Assembly: GCA_030142905.1 (NCBI GenBank)
Contig: JASJOG010000257.1
Span: 124,001-188,000, forward strand
DNA from: Heliopora coerulea
Lineage: Eukaryota; Cnidaria; Anthozoa; Scleralcyonacea; Helioporidae
Direction: 5' to 3'
Length of the DNA: 64,000 nucleotides
Below are positions 25,601 through 36,341 of this stretch, piece after piece (positions within the stretch are counted from its first letter, which is position 1; each line of letters opens with the position of its first letter). Under the pieces are notes generated by a model. The model had not been told where the DNA came from and ran no database searches. It saw only the letters and a program-made list of their open reading frames with translations. Both the position numbers and the translations under genes were made by a program.

Positions 25601-27053
25601 AAATACAACCAACATACGATGGTATTTAAATACAATTTATGCCTTTCCATACCTTCTACCAACATAAGGTGGCATCTGGAATTCTTTGAGACCAGTCACG
25701 GCAGTTATCAACCTTAACGTTTTACCTTCTTTATCACTGTCTACGTAGTATTCTATTCTTGTATCATTGATTAGAAGTAATGAAAAGTCCGGCTCGTTAA
25801 AAATCGCAGTTATAATTACAAATTGTACATCTGAAGGTGTCTCCTAAGAGGAGCTCTCTTGGGTAATTTTCGACAAGGGATTGGCAACTAAATGTGGTTG
25901 GGCAAGCATGCGTAGATAATAATCTTATCGACTTGTAATGTGTCATGACATCTTCTGTTCGCGTCAATGCAAGCTTTAATAAATAAATAAAATATAAGCA
26001 GGTCATAAAGTCAACTACAAGTATGGGGCAATAGTTTGAATCTTTATTTAAGCCTGGTTCTCATATCGTCCTAAGAATTGTAGAAATTGGCGACGTGCTC
26101 TGTCCCCGAGCGTCGGAGATCCTTACAATTTACGACAACATGAAAATATGTTATCTCAGATTGTCCACGACGCATATCAAAGAAAAAGAAAAAATCAGAA
26201 CCATTTCTATTTTTTCAGGATGTCCCTCACTGTCGCCGATGATTCTTACGATATATGAGAACATCATTTGCGTTAATCGCGGATATTTTAACCCACAATC
26301 TAATCCAAAATGGCAACTTCACAGATAGTGAATTACTTCAGAAACCTGAGAAAAGATGCCAACAAAGGCATCCGAGTAGAATTGACCGAATTCCTTTCGG
26401 TGTTTTGGCAAATGTGCCCGCACTCAAATTCTTCTTTTTCTCTTTTCTTTACATACCAGTCGCTTCTTGTTTTTGATCTACACTCAAACCATTAACTGGA
26501 GGAGTTTTCCGCGTAAAAATGACTTTTTATTGAAAGCGGCCAACTTGTCGACCTTTTCATATTTGGCTGGTAATTTTTCTTCCACTACGGTTGTTACGAT
26601 TCTTCAAAATTTTTTCTTGATCTGCATCTGTTTGCCCATGGCAAGATTTGAAGCTACTCTGGGAGAGTATGTGTTATAGATGAAACTATTCGAGAAAGTT
26701 TTCTGTCTGCAAGGTCAACCAAATATTCGTAGGAATTCATCAGAATTTCTGCGATGCGTTTCTGGCGCGTATGAAGCAGTATGATGACCGGGGATTGGTC
26801 AGCACGCCGTTGTTTGGACACTCTTGATTCAGAGAATATTTAGCAGCAAATTTTTTATTTTGAATTTCTAGTTGGTATATTTCTTTCCCCTTAACTTTAT
26901 CTTTTGCTGTTTATACCGCCAGGAAGGAAAAGGAATAGTCTGAAAAGAGAATATTCTGATCCTGATCGCGAAGAAATGGAAGCAATCACTAATGAAATGA
27001 TGGACCTTGCAAAGGTATTGGAAAACGAAACCGTGTACGAAAGCACGTTGTGA
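16141..27053 (+). CDS. WD40-repeat protein, 509 aa, five exons
   Basis: Exons 16141-16782, 19759-19971, 20953-21133, 24109-24471, 26923-27053; phases 0,0,1,1; TGA at 27051-27053. The spliced frame is 510 codons. Seven WD-type blades can be seen: residues ~14-46 (SWDKQVRIWD), ~57-92 (SADNTACLWD), ~104-134 (SWDTNVKLWD), ~145-176 (SEDGSLRVWD), ~187-219 (GSADSK/IILWD, split by intron 1), ~233-267 (CGDYTVRMWH) and ~280-311 (GGLDNQI). That makes one complete propeller, a protein-binding scaffold. The C-terminal ~195 residues are low complexity with a basic, nuclear-localisation-like run KKGVKTRRKGSKSRPRPR (~407-424) and a helical Glu-rich end. ATG is chosen because the propeller starts 13 residues later. 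The specific WD40 subfamily, and hence function, is not recognised. Confidence 0.92.
16883..17094 (-). mobile_element. 212-bp hairpin retroposon with 11-bp target duplication
   Basis: Flanked by CTGTTCTTTAA at 16872-16882 and 17095-17105, an exact 11-bp direct repeat. It is mostly a long perfect hairpin (ATGCGATAACTTTGGGTGAA ... inverse ...) plus a single-stranded tail with TCCTCGACTA and CCCATTGCTCAA. A second copy lies at 52527-52736. Variable-length target duplications suggest LINE-driven retroposition. The hairpin apex carries GACGAAGGGCC..CGAAACG, close to a hammerhead core. Confidence 0.8.
17106..19758 (+). other. WD40 gene intron 1 (3' part)
   Basis: AT-rich intron with no gene recognised. 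A T30+ homopolymer lies at about 19640-19671, and minus-strand frames around 17.3-18.5 kb have no recognisable family. Confidence 0.6.
19759..19971 (+). CDS. WD40 gene exon 2
   Basis: Acceptor TATTATAG; IILWDFRQNVALTKCRGHEA completes blade 5, then blade 6. Donor GTTTGT, phase 0. Confidence 0.9.
20953..21133 (+). CDS. WD40 gene exon 3
   Basis: Acceptor CCACTTAG; VETIAISDDGTLLASGGLDN is blade 7; donor GTAAGT, phase 1. Confidence 0.9.
21651..21822 (+). mobile_element. Possible hAT start: terminus plus first coding exon
   Basis: CAGGGGCGGG at 21651 resembles a hAT terminus. At 21751 an ATG opens MSTTKKTDYFQRESGQTAKK followed by a GTGAGT donor at 21820. Short charged leaders like this are seen in ZMYM1-like hAT genes, from memory of the family. 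No downstream transposase exons were found here, so this is a fragment, or alternatively an unrelated intronic exon. Confidence 0.35.
22040..22400 (-). mobile_element. LINE 3' fragment (CR1/L2-like), RT protein C-terminus
   Basis: Minus-strand frame from about 22400 to TAA at 22217: HNLRNSDTKLYLPKPKTD, SLRYCGAQLWNSP and FLNSFNTIISKASLR. This is the R-Y-x-G-x-x-LWN-x-x-P C-terminal signature of CR1/L2/Rex-type reverse transcriptases. It is heavily 5'-truncated, with a short 3' UTR down to about 22040. Confidence 0.75.
22619..23878. mobile_element. Non-autonomous hAT element with exact 8-bp target duplication
   Basis: Starts CAGTGCCGTACC and ends with its inverse GGTACGGCACTG. Flanked by GTGGCATG at 22611-22618 and 23879-23886. 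No transposase frame. The interior has several PuPy-rich blocks with CCAA(C/T)TAAGG-type repeats and a perfect (TAA)n/(TTA)n palindrome at 23597-23636. Confidence 0.9.
24109..24471 (+). CDS. WD40 gene exon 4 (basic tail)
   Basis: Acceptor CATTTAG, phase 1 in and out. Encodes the Ala/Arg/Lys/Ser-rich linker with KKGVKTRRKGSKSRPRPR; donor GTAGGT. Confidence 0.85.
24645..24760. repeat. Fold-back MITE
   Basis: Inverted ends TAGGTCAGTTACC / GGTAACTGACCTA and inner GTAACTAC blocks around a GC-rich loop (GAGGCGCGAAGCACCGGGG). No coding. Confidence 0.75.
25190..25760. repeat. Duplicated segment plus inverted ends (related to the 56.4-kb minisatellite)
   Basis: A ~120-bp segment containing CGTGAGTAAACTTTTAAAAT at ~25190-25309 is repeated at ~25508-25627. 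A TACTGCCGTGACTGATCTCA-like block near 25445 is inverted near 25690. The segment GGCAGTTATCAACC..TATCACTGTCTACGTAG at 25696-25750 is a single copy of the unit amplified at 56440-56950. Confidence 0.7.
26923..27053 (+). CDS. WD40 gene terminal exon
   Basis: Acceptor ATACCGCCAG; encodes RKRNSLKREYSDPDREEMEA and ends VYESTL-TGA. Phase matches exon 4. Confidence 0.85.
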
Positions 27054-29760
27054 CGTAGGTGAATGGCCTAAAAAACGTACGACCTAAGAAAGGTCCAATT
27101 TAAACGTAGTTGAAAGTTTGTGGATCAATCACTCGTGGAAGCTTCAAATCATTTTGAAAATCCAGAGAAATCTTGGTGGCGGTGGCCTTTCAAAAGAAAC
27201 CCTCCAAAATGGGTGTCTGAGTTGGTGCGTTTTTTGTGGTGGAATGGCCGTGGTATTTGAACCCTGTTCTGCAAAGTCGTGCCACCCAGTTTTGACTTTT
27301 GAAGTGACCAGTGTACAGAAGTGAATAATTGGATTTGACTGAAACTATTGTCCTACGATATAGTATCTTTGAAGTGACATAGTACTACATAGAATTTAGT
27401 TTACTTTCAAATTTCTCAAATAGTATTTGTAAAATAGCATTCCATTATGCAAACTGAATTTTAGTATTGTCAATTCTGGTAAAAGTTCAACCCAGAAAAA
27501 TACAAATTTAACAAAAAGTTTTTCAGATAAATAACACGAAGGTGCGTTACACGTCCTTGAAATTTTAAATTTAGAAAATGGTTGAGTATCGAATAGAAAT
27601 ACGTGAGTTTTGGAATTTGCTCACTGTTGTGCATTATAAATTACCCCTGGCCACTCATCATCCAGTCGAGAAATTATTTCAACGTCTCTCGTTTAAGAGA
27701 TTTTTTGCATTTTGGTTTCCGAGGCCTTGTGGCTAGAAAACGAACTGGGGCTTACTGGAAAGAATTTCTGAGACAGTGATTATTGTTGGAAGAATTTTCC
27801 TGTCTCACTTTGTTCTTGAGAGATTTAGATTTGCTGGTGTTAGTGCGATTGTCTATGACGCCACACTGATACAAGACACTATCGGAAAACCATGTCTTTG
27901 AAGTGATCGCACAAAATCATACGAAATTCTGCACATAAATGCATCTCATAAACCAAGAAGATCAAGACTACAGTTACAAAGGTAAGATCAGTTCCCAGTC
28001 TCTTTCACTTTAAAACAATTATTCGTTTCATTCGGTACATTCGGTGCAGTATATATTAGCAAGGTTTACCATTGTAACTTTATGTTTGCATAAAATTTCT
28101 GCGAAAACGCGCTTTTGTATGGTCGAAATAAAAAAGGCATCGATGAACTAAACATCTACTACCATAATGTATGAAGTGAGAAATGAGTTATGAAGACACT
28201 ATCTTAGTTTAAAGGAACTTTTTGATTGTTAAAGATTGGGATTTACAGTTTTCCCTATCCTCGCCTGGTTCTTGAGATATTAAGGCTCGTTTGATATGGC
28301 AATAACTCAGTTCAGAGGTGCCACTCAGGATGACCTTTAGAGGGAGATCTCCCTCTCAAAAGCATCTCTAAGTGGGTGGTTTTTTTGTAAATCATAGACC
28401 ACCTGATTTGATCCTAATTTTTCCAAGAAAATCATGATGTTGGCAGTGAGTGCATTATTCTCATTTCAAAAATTACCCCTTATAGTTATAAATCATAGTT
28501 ACAAAAGTTATAAAAATTAGTCCTTATAAGTTAAATAAATTATAAAATTTATACAAATGAGTCCTTATAAATCAAAGTTATAAAAATTTGTCCTTTTAGC
28601 GATATCAGCACCGCGCTGACCGCGCTGTGTGGTGGTAAATAAACATGCCCCATTAGTGGTAAAAAATGACGGTGAATTTTAATCGTCAATATGGCTTGAA
28701 AGCCAGCCGGAGATTCCGTAAAAAACGCTACGAAATCCGGAGATCTCCCGCCTGAGCGGGAGAAGTTGCAGATATTGAAGACGGTATTCATGATTTCCTG
28801 GTAACTACTTATGCAGTGTGACGTGTTCAGATTGTTTTTTGCATACCAAATGATCGACAGCAAATCAAGAATTAACTGACCAATAGGAGAGCTACAATGT
28901 CCAGTCTTTAATTTAAATGGTTCCTTCGAGTAAGGGAGTTTCCTCCAAACTTATTTTTTCCGTTCATTGACATTTTACGGCGCGGATCCAAAGGCAGGAC
29001 CACGGGGACGCACGCGTCCCATTTTACGCACATGGTGCGCGCGCATTTAGGCCGATGTTGCAAATGTACACTATTGACCTAGCGCTCCTCGAAATAAGCG
29101 CACTAACCTCAGTTTTCATAACTCCTTTTCTCAATCGTAATTGGAAGGTAATTCTACATTCCAAGGACCCAAACTTACTTCGCAGCTCCAAAATCCCTCC
29201 CCCCCTCCTCGTTTCTAATAATAACGTAGATCTGCCACTGTGTTCAGTCAACCTCGTTCCGAAGGTACGAAGTTGGTGTTCATCACTAATCTACTTAATA
29301 TAGATCAGTGGTGTTCATTCTGTAGCCTGTTATGCTGAATAAATAACATCACGTCCGTTGTATTTCACGCCCATCTCACTCCCACTCGTTTAATTGGAAC
29401 TTTTCATGGCAGACGTCCATGAATCGCTTAACAAATGGGATTAAAGTGTGTATCTGACTCTGATGTTAGGTAAGAATGTTTGCTTGATACTATATTTTCA
29501 ATTTTGGGGGAAAATATGTTGTCATGAACTTCTTTCATACTATCAATTTAACAAATACACATACGGTGATTAGCAAAAAGGTTGACCCAAGATAGGCTTA
29601 GTAGATCATTTGCTTCACAAATTTAAAGAGTGCTAGGACAAACGTTCATTTGTGTGTATGAAATTCTGATCAAATTTGGCGTGCTTTTTGATTCGTTAAT
29701 CTATGATGTAATTTTAAATTTTTCAAAAGACACAGCATTTATCTTAAGTGGTCAATCTTT
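27054..29760. other. Intergenic, no gene recognised
   Basis: AT-rich sequence with minor palindromes (28310-28390; GGAGATCTCC blocks at 28341 and 28738). Short frames have no recognisable family. Part of 27054-27500 is probably the 3' UTR of the WD40 gene. Confidence 0.55.
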
Positions 29761-29814
29761 ATGCAGACAAGTGTGTATGTAAACGTAATGTGTGTATGTA
29801 AAGTGTGTATGTAA

Positions 29815-29845
29815 ACGTAATATACATATATAGTATATGTATATA

Positions 29846-29881
<36 letters not shown>

Positions 29882-30000
29882 TATATATATATATATATAG
29901 TATATATATATATATATATATAGTATATATATATATATATATAATATATATATATAGTATATATATATATAATATATATTATATATATTATAGTAATAGC
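29815..30000. repeat. (TA)n microsatellite
   Basis: About 180 bp of TA repeats with GTA interruptions; further TA tracts lie at about 30400-30425 and 30612-30661. Confidence 0.95.
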
Positions 30001-30004
30001 AATA

Positions 30005-30205
30005 GTATTTCGCTTACCTCAAAGCTGCAACAATCTGTTTCATCCATGGGGAATCTTCAGGCAGAAAAGGCAGATTTTGAAATGCTGGCTGCTTATATGC
30101 TTGCTGCCGAAGCATGGGTGTGTAGGTGTGCCTTTTCCGTCTGAAGATTCCCCACGTATGAAACAGACTGTTGCAGCTTTGAGGTAAGCAAAAAACTATT
30201 ACTAT
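30005..30205. repeat. Fold-back MITE 1
   Basis: Arms of about 60 bp: GCTTACCTCAAAGCTGCAAC..GGGGAATCTTCAG and the inverse CTGAAGATTCCCC..GTTGCAGCTTTGAGGTAAGC, with a ~60-bp loop. Placed directly after the (TA)n tract. Confidence 0.85.
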
Positions 30206-30610
30206 TATTTGTTCTACCTATACAGTATTGAGCACTCTTTTGTATTTCGTAAACCAACACTTTCCTTATATGTATTATATATATTATATATTATAACTTC
30301 AAAATTGTAAAAACTTTATTTAATAAAGTACATTTTGGGGTCCATATATTTTATTTTAAACTTGATGTCAAGTGGGCTTGTGAAGATTATATACATAGAT
30401 GTATATATATGTATATATATATTTATTTGTATGTATGTATGTATGTATGTATGTATGTATTTATGTATGTCTATATATATATGAGAACTATTGGTATAAG
30501 ATTAACCACTTGGGTGAGATGATATAAGGATAATACTTCTTCCAAGTGAATCGAACCATACCGGGTAAGTAGAGAAGAACTCTACTTGACTGTGGCTGGG
30601 AGAATTATCC

Positions 30611-30664
<54 letters not shown>

Positions 30665-30730
30665 GAACTAGTAGAGTCCAGATCAAAACCATATGAATAG
30701 AGTGCTCAATACCAAGGTAGAGCAGAATAA

Positions 30731-30913
30731 GTTGACAAGACAAAAGCTTGGGTTATTTCATTTATTTACTACAATATTGCTTTGTATGGCAAGCAAAGCC
30801 TGCCACACTCATCAGGTAACATTTATTTACCTGATGAGTGTGGCAGGCTTTGCTTGCCATATGAAACAATATTGTAGTAAATAAATGAAGTAGCCCAAGC
30901 TTTTGTCTTGTGT
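30731..30913. repeat. Fold-back MITE 2, near-perfect hairpin
   Basis: Arms contain CAAGACAAAAGCTTGGG..GGCAAGCAAAGCCTGCCACA and their inverse, separated by only about 10 bp. The transcript would form an ~85-bp hairpin. Confidence 0.9.
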
Positions 30914-31320
30914 ACTTATATATACACACACACACATATATACAGAGTTGGTGACTCTAGTCAGTGCATAGATGCAAGTCCCACTTGAGCAGTCACATCT
31001 TTTGACTTGTGACTTGATTTGGACTTCCCTTTAAGACTTCACTAGGGACTAGGTGTTTTTTGCAGTTCAAGACTTGCCTCTGGTTTGAAATTACAGTTAT
31101 TGATGTTGCAACCAAATATGGAGCAAAACACAAGAGGAATTAAGTAATCAGCAACATCAAATGCCATGTCAAAAATGAATAAAACTAAACAAAAATTTGC
31201 TAATTTTGCCATGTAGTCTGTGTTGCCTATTCACCCATAAGTCTTTGAGCACACATTTTTAAAGTTGTTCAGTCACAAGATTTGGTCCCAGAGGTCTTCT
31301 GTCACAGCCATGATTAATTA

Positions 31321-31424
31321 GTAGATAATTATTTTGGCACACAGCATTATTGGATATAATGCAGGCAGAGGCAAAAGCTGCTTGTATTATATCCAGTAAT
31401 GCTGTGTGCTGAAGTAATTATCTA
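31321..31424. repeat. Fold-back MITE 3
   Basis: AGATAATTA..GCACACAGCATTA..GGATATAAT inverted around a ~25-bp loop. Confidence 0.85.
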
Positions 31425-31699
31425 TTATAATTACGGACCCTTACCAAAAGCCATTATGTTTTCTCTATGTTATGTCAGGAAATGCAGCACACAAAGTTTT
31501 ACAAACTTGACTTGCACAATTTTGCTCGCTGCATTCACTGATATAATGCTGAGTGAAAACAGTAGGTTTTGATGCGGGTCAGTAATTATAACATTTTTAA
31601 AACAAGCAAAAATTCTCTTTCAATTGACAATCTGAATCTGTGTTGTGTGATTTAAATTAAATTTTTCAAATGATAAACTTACTAATATTCACTTCAGAT

Positions 31700-32400
31700 G
31701 AGATGTTGTTGCTGGTGTTGGTGTAAACAGTGGTGTTCATGGTTGTTGTGTTGGTGGTGATGATAGTGATGTTGGAGTAGTTGCTGGTGTTGATATGAGT
31801 GTTTGTGTTGGTGTTCTTGCTTGTTGTATTATTGGTATTGATGTTGGTGTTGGTGCTACAAGTTATTGGTGTTAATATTTCAGTTGGTATTGGTGTTGCT
31901 GTTGCTGCTGGTGTTGCTGTTGCTGCTGGTGTTGCTGTTGCTGCTGCTGGTGTCAATATTTGGGTGTTGTTGCTGGTGTTGATATTGGTATTGGCACTGT
32001 TGCTGGTGGTGATGTTGGTATTGGTGTTGGTGTTGGTATTGGTGTTGGTGTTGGTATTGGTGTTGGTATTGGTGTTGGTGTTTGTGGTGGTGGTGATGTT
32101 GGTGTTGGTGGTGGTGGTGATGTTGGTGTTGGTGTTGTTGTTGTTGCTTGTCTTGATATTGGTGTTGGTGTTGTTGTTGGTGCCGTTGCTGGTGTTGAAG
32201 TTTGTTTTGTTACTGGTGTTGATATTGGTGTTGTTCCCAAATGTTAATATTGGTGTTGGTGATGTACATGTTGGTGTTGGTATTGTTGTTGTCATTGTTG
32301 GTTTTGCTGTAGCTGTTGATTTTGCTTTTGGTGTTACTGTCAGTGTTGGTGTTATTGCTAGTGTCAATCATAGTGTTGGTGTTGACATTAGTTTGATGAT
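31700..32400. repeat. (TTGGTG)n-type hexanucleotide tract
   Basis: About 700 bp of interrupted TTGGTG/TTGCTG units with almost no stops in several frames. It explains the long Gly/Val, Leu/Val and Thr/Asn frames. No signal peptide, splice pattern or non-repeat domain supports a gene. Confidence 0.9.
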
Positions 32401-33355
32401 GGTGAAGAAGACAATGTCACATGCCACACACTTTTATTCAGTTATCAACTTACCCAGCTATTGACTTCCAGGTAAGGTAACTGGATAGTTGGAGGGTTGC
32501 ATGATAACATTAGGTGGACAAAGTGGAGCATGGTATTAAACAGCTGAGTTGAGTTCTACATTCTATTTTCTAAATAGCACATACAACACACAAGCAAGAG
32601 TCAAAGGTGCAAAGCTTTTCAAGTTTTTGTTATTTTTAACTGTAGCTAGCATCTGCACTAATGGCAACCAGACAAGATGTTGCTCCCTATTAAATTACAT
32701 CCAGATGCAATAAAAGAAAACCTGTCAAGGTCATCAACAGTTGATAACTTAATGTGAGTCAGAAAGCTCTAAAATCATTCCTTGGAATTTGTATCACAAT
32801 TTAGCATCCAAAATTTTACCCAAGAATGAATCTTTTGATGGTTTACTAGGTTGTTCTCCAAAAGTAAAACTTTGCCAACAGGACTTCTACTGTGCTGACA
32901 ACTTCTGACAAACAGAGCATTGGGGGTGCAGAGGGTGCATTTCTCTATGCTCTTGGTGTCTAGCCCATGAAGGTTTGTTACTTGAAGGCTGGTGTGTATC
33001 CCTTATAGAGCTTTGATACTAAACAAGTTATGTTGAATTTATCTTGAAAACAAAAAAACTTATGCCTGCGCCATATCAAAGCCAGATTGCTATAAGTAAG
33101 ATAAAAAGGGAGCCCTTTTTGTCCACTTGAAAATATCTGATCTATAATGCCAATTCTGCATTCCACTATGTCTATTCTACTCCTACATGTATTTCGGGAA
33201 AAAAGTTATTCTTTTTTTTTTTTTGCCAAAGGGATACGAATATCAGAAAATAGTTCTCAGAAATGACTTTTTGTCTGTGACTCAATATCATGGGCTACTT
33301 TAAAATACACTTTCTATTATTTGACAGTTATTTGCTTCAGTATCAGCAACAATCA
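32400..33355. other. Intergenic, no feature recognised
   Basis: AT-rich sequence with no coding family or clear repeat seen. Confidence 0.5.
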
Positions 33356-33359
33356 ATCA

Positions 33360-33915
33360 ATCAATCAACTTTATTAACTTGTCAGTCTTTGCTAGCCTAG
33401 GGAAACTACCCTCTACTAATTGGGGACACCTGTGATTTAATTTAATTTTAAAAGAAAGCTATCAACTAAGTATTAAATTATCTAACTTAAACAATTTTAA
33501 AAAGTTAATACACTCCATAAAACTGGTCAAAGATATTGATATTATGAGTTACACAAAGTGCTATTTGAACAATTATCGTCATCCATTAACAAGTTTAAAT
33601 CACATTTACGAATGCGATTTTTAAAAGTGCACAGTGTGGGTAGGCTTCTGACTTCCCCCGGTAGCTTATTCCACAGTTTTAGTCCTAGGTATCTGGGGGA
33701 ATGTTTACCGTATTTCGTTGTCTTAAATCTAGACATGGGGGGTTGAAATTCCGATACCCTTAAGTTATACGGTGAGCCATGTGAAACTGATAGCAAATTT
33801 TAGGGAGGTAGAGTTTGTTTCACCTTAAACATCATGAAAGCGTTGTCCTGAAGTCTTCCATATATCAGAATCATTAAGTTACCTCTATTCAATAGGGCTT
33901 GATAGCTTGTTCAGT
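33360..33915 (-). mobile_element. LINE 3' fragment (CR1/L2-like)
   Basis: Minus strand, reading from high to low: LNRGNLMILIYGRLQDNAFM, one stop near 33800, then SPYNLRVSEFQPPMSR, KTTKYGKHSPRYLGLKLWNK and LPGEVRSLPTLCTFKNRIRK. This is the C-terminal end of a CR1/L2-type reverse transcriptase. The 3' end runs to a (TTGA)n-type tail at 33351-33370. 5'-truncated and inactive. Confidence 0.82.
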
Positions 33916-33919
33916 TAAT

Positions 33920-34600
33920 AACGTTGTTAACAAGTTAATAACGTTTTAATAACGTTTTATTCTGCTCCTTAATTAGATGACGGTACCGACAAAGCACAAG
34001 CCGGGTTTTTCAGGCATAATTGGCAATGTCAAACGAAACTTGGCAAACATGAATGGTCTGGATGTTGTTAAAACCCATTACGAAGGTACTACCTTGTTGC
34101 AAATGGAAGTAATAATCTGCAAGTCGCGATGACTCGTCCAAGGTATCTTCACCAAAATTAATCTTTTTTCTTCCAAAAACTTTCTTAACCACGGAAATTG
34201 TACTACAACTTGGGAGATCACGTTACTTAGTAATCGTATTATACAGTCACCCAAACGAAATACGTTAATAAGTTTTATTGAGGTTTGATTCGATTTTTTA
34301 AGAAAATTTGGCTTGAATGCACATCCATTTAGATGTTGTGTGGTAGACAATTACAATGCTTAACTTAGCGATCAACGTCTACTGCTCAGTGGTATTGATG
34401 TAAAATTCCGTAACTGCTGTAATTTAAAACACCTCAAAACTACGACTTGGCCGGTAAAAGGTTAATTAGATGCGATGAACAATTAAGATTGCCACCATTT
34501 TGAAGCTGTAAAGAATTTTGGCATCTGATCCGAGTTCACAGCCCGAATCAAGCAAAGCAGGTCCAGGGACATGATCACCTGTTAGTAATCCCTCTGCTGT
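33920..34600. other. Intergenic, no gene recognised
   Basis: AT-rich; AATAACGTTTTAATAACGTT short repeats near 33920-33960. Two overlapping minus-strand frames show no family. Confidence 0.5.
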
Positions 34601-34619
34601 AGACATTCAAGTTTCTTTA

Positions 34620-34850
34620 GACGTCTATTGTCTTCAGAGATCAATTCTATACTTGTTCAGAATCATCCTCAGAGATACATGAAGAGAAAATTTTTTCATT
34701 ATTGTCTTCAGAGACCAATTTTATACTTAGAATCATCCTCAGAGATACATGAAGAGCAATTTTTTTCATGATTGTCTTCAGAGACCAATTCTATACTTAA
34801 TCATAATCATACTCAGAGATACATGAAAAGAAATTTTTTTCATGATCATC
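34620..34850 (-). repeat. ~70-73-bp tandem repeat, three copies
   Basis: Units begin TTGTCTTCAGAGA at 34629, 34702 and 34772 and contain AATCATCCTCAGAGATACAT. The last motif is the reverse of the hammerhead-like CTGAGGATGATT seen in the neighbouring 254-bp repeat, so these are amplified pieces of it. Confidence 0.8.
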
Positions 34851-34879
34851 TGACACTGCCGAAGTCAACTGAAAAATGT

Positions 34880-34952
34880 TGACTCGAGAGGGATTTGATC
34901 TCGCTCCATCGGGATACCGGTCTGCCGCTCTACCTGATGAGCTATCGAGTCC
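34880..34952 (-). repeat. tRNA-like module (pol III-type boxes)
   Basis: GACTCGA/TCGAGTC acceptor-like ends, D-arm GCTC..GAGC, GAGATCAAATCCC B-box-like arm and a CCGGT anticodon-loop region. The anticodon stem does not pair well, so a repeat-borne relic rather than a working tRNA gene. Confidence 0.6.
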
Positions 34953-35041
34953 ACAGGGATTTGAGGCGAGTTTTTATTCAACTTAAGTGCACGAGATATT
35001 CCCGCGACAACTTAAGGCTTATTCATCGGAGGATGTCCAAT

Positions 35042-35071
35042 GTTTCAATTCTATTTCAGAATCATCCTCAG
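35042..35071 (-). ncRNA. Hammerhead-ribozyme-like core
   Basis: Minus strand: CTGAGGA, 6-bp helix II GATTCT/AGAATT with loop GAAAT (one G-U pair), then GAAAC. It matches CUGANGA-helix II-GAAA. Helices I and III and the cleavage site are not established by eye. Confidence 0.5.
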
Positions 35072-35189
35072 AGATACATGAAGAGAAATTTTTACATGAT
35101 AATCGGACACTGCCGAAGTCAACTGAAAAATGTTGACTCGAGCGGGGTTTGAACTCGCACCTTCGGGATACCGGTCCGCCGCTCTACCT

Positions 35190-35400
35190 GTCCGAAATTC
35201 TGAAATAGAATTGAAACACTGCACATCGTCTCATGATAGGCGTTGAGTTGTGGCGAGAATATCTCGCGTCCAATCCCTGTGGACTCGATAGCTTAACAGG
35301 TAGAGCGGCGGACCGGTGTCCCGAAGGTGCGAGTTCAAGTCCAGCTCGAGTCAACATCTTTCAATTGACTTTGGCAGTGTCGGATTATCGTGAAAAAATT
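35190..35400 (+). repeat. Inverted copy of the tRNA-like/hammerhead repeat
   Basis: Plus strand: ATTCTGAAATAGAATTGAAAC core half (no CTGANGA), the same spacer, then a tRNA-like module at 35281-35353 with TAGCTTAACAGGTAGAGC and GCGAGTTCAAGTCC. Joins the minus copies inside their tRNA-like part at 35190. Confidence 0.65.
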
Positions 35401-36188
35401 TCTCTCCAATTCTATACACTTCCCTAAACTTGTAAATACAAGTTATTCAACTGTTTTTCAATTTTTAGTTCAAGAATTATGCGTCATGATTTTCCCAATT
35501 ATCATTTCAAATCATAATTTTAAAACCAAAGCTTAAGAATAAGTTGGAAAACGTATCACCCTTGTATGCATGACTTTACTTTCGATTTCTAAAAACACTT
35601 CCTGTGGATGCACTAAAGTTACTTAGTTCGACTCATTCCAAGTATTCTACGAAATAATCAACCATGCCAAGGTTGCGGCATAAAATAACTGAACTTTAAA
35701 AAAGGATCGTAGCCAATATAAAGTGCACGTGTCCTTATAATTCGTTTATTAGAAGGACAAAGTTGGCACTCTCTTGCATTCCAGCGCAACTTCCCTTCAA
35801 TATGGGAAGAACGTCGGAACATCAGTCACCAACTGTCTTTCTCAAGACTATGCACTAACCTGGACGATCTACCTTTACTACTATATACCGATTCTCCAAA
35901 GTTCAAACCACTTACTTTAAAATCCACGATATTATCAAAGACGGCGAGTTTTTTGCTACTCATAATAACTATAGAATTCTCTATATAATATGTTTGAATC
36001 ATTTCACATCAATAGTCCCCTACCAGGTTCGCAGATCTCCTTCGCCAGTAAACAAAGATTTGAGAAGAAGCAATAGAGTGCTGAGTAAACCGTGAACTCT
36101 TGGTGAGATTTCTTGTGATGACAAAAGTGTTTACGGCACAAGCTCTGCATGTTTAATTAGATTTTGCAATCGAATATATTTTGAAATA
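35401..36188. other. Intergenic, no feature recognised
   Basis: AT-rich sequence with no coding or repeat pattern seen. Confidence 0.5.
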
Positions 36189-36339
36189 CAGTCAAACCTG
36201 TATTAAGCGGACACCCTCGGGGAACAGGCCAGTGTCCGCTTGATAGAGTTTTCATTAATAGGAATTATATGAGATTCAATTCGGGACTTTACAAAGTGTC
36301 CGCTTAATACAGGGTGTCCGCTTAATACAGGTTTGACTG
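36189..36339. mobile_element. pogo/Tigger-like MITE
   Basis: Terminal inverted repeats CAGTCAAACCTGTATTAAGC / its inverse, about 27 bp, flanked by TA on both sides (36187-36188, 36340-36341). TA duplication and CAGT..AACC ends fit the pogo branch of Tc1/mariner. Confidence 0.85.
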
Positions 36340-36341
36340 TA

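Larger units (their letters stand above)
34855..35190 (-). repeat. 254-bp tandem repeat: tRNA-like module plus hammerhead-like core
   Basis: On the minus strand a tRNA-like module at 34880-34952 (TAGCTCATCAGGTAGAGC as A-box region) and a second, truncated at 35190, start exactly 254 bp apart (GACTCG at 34881 and 35135). Between them lies a hammerhead-like core (35042-35071) and a constant spacer with AAGTTGTCGCG. Layout resembles metazoan retrozymes: short tandem units with hammerheads. Confidence 0.65.

Noticed and set aside
26310..26495. Extra exon MATSQIVNYFRNLRK..
   Set aside because: Not in phase with the WD40 exons and no family or donor supports it.
31666..32464. 221- and 233-codon frames
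   Set aside because: Both strands are open only because the (TTGGTG)n tract lacks stop codons; no start context or unique sequence.
34880..35353. Functional tRNA genes
   Set aside because: A- and B-box-like parts exist but the anticodon stems do not pair and the modules recur as repeat units.
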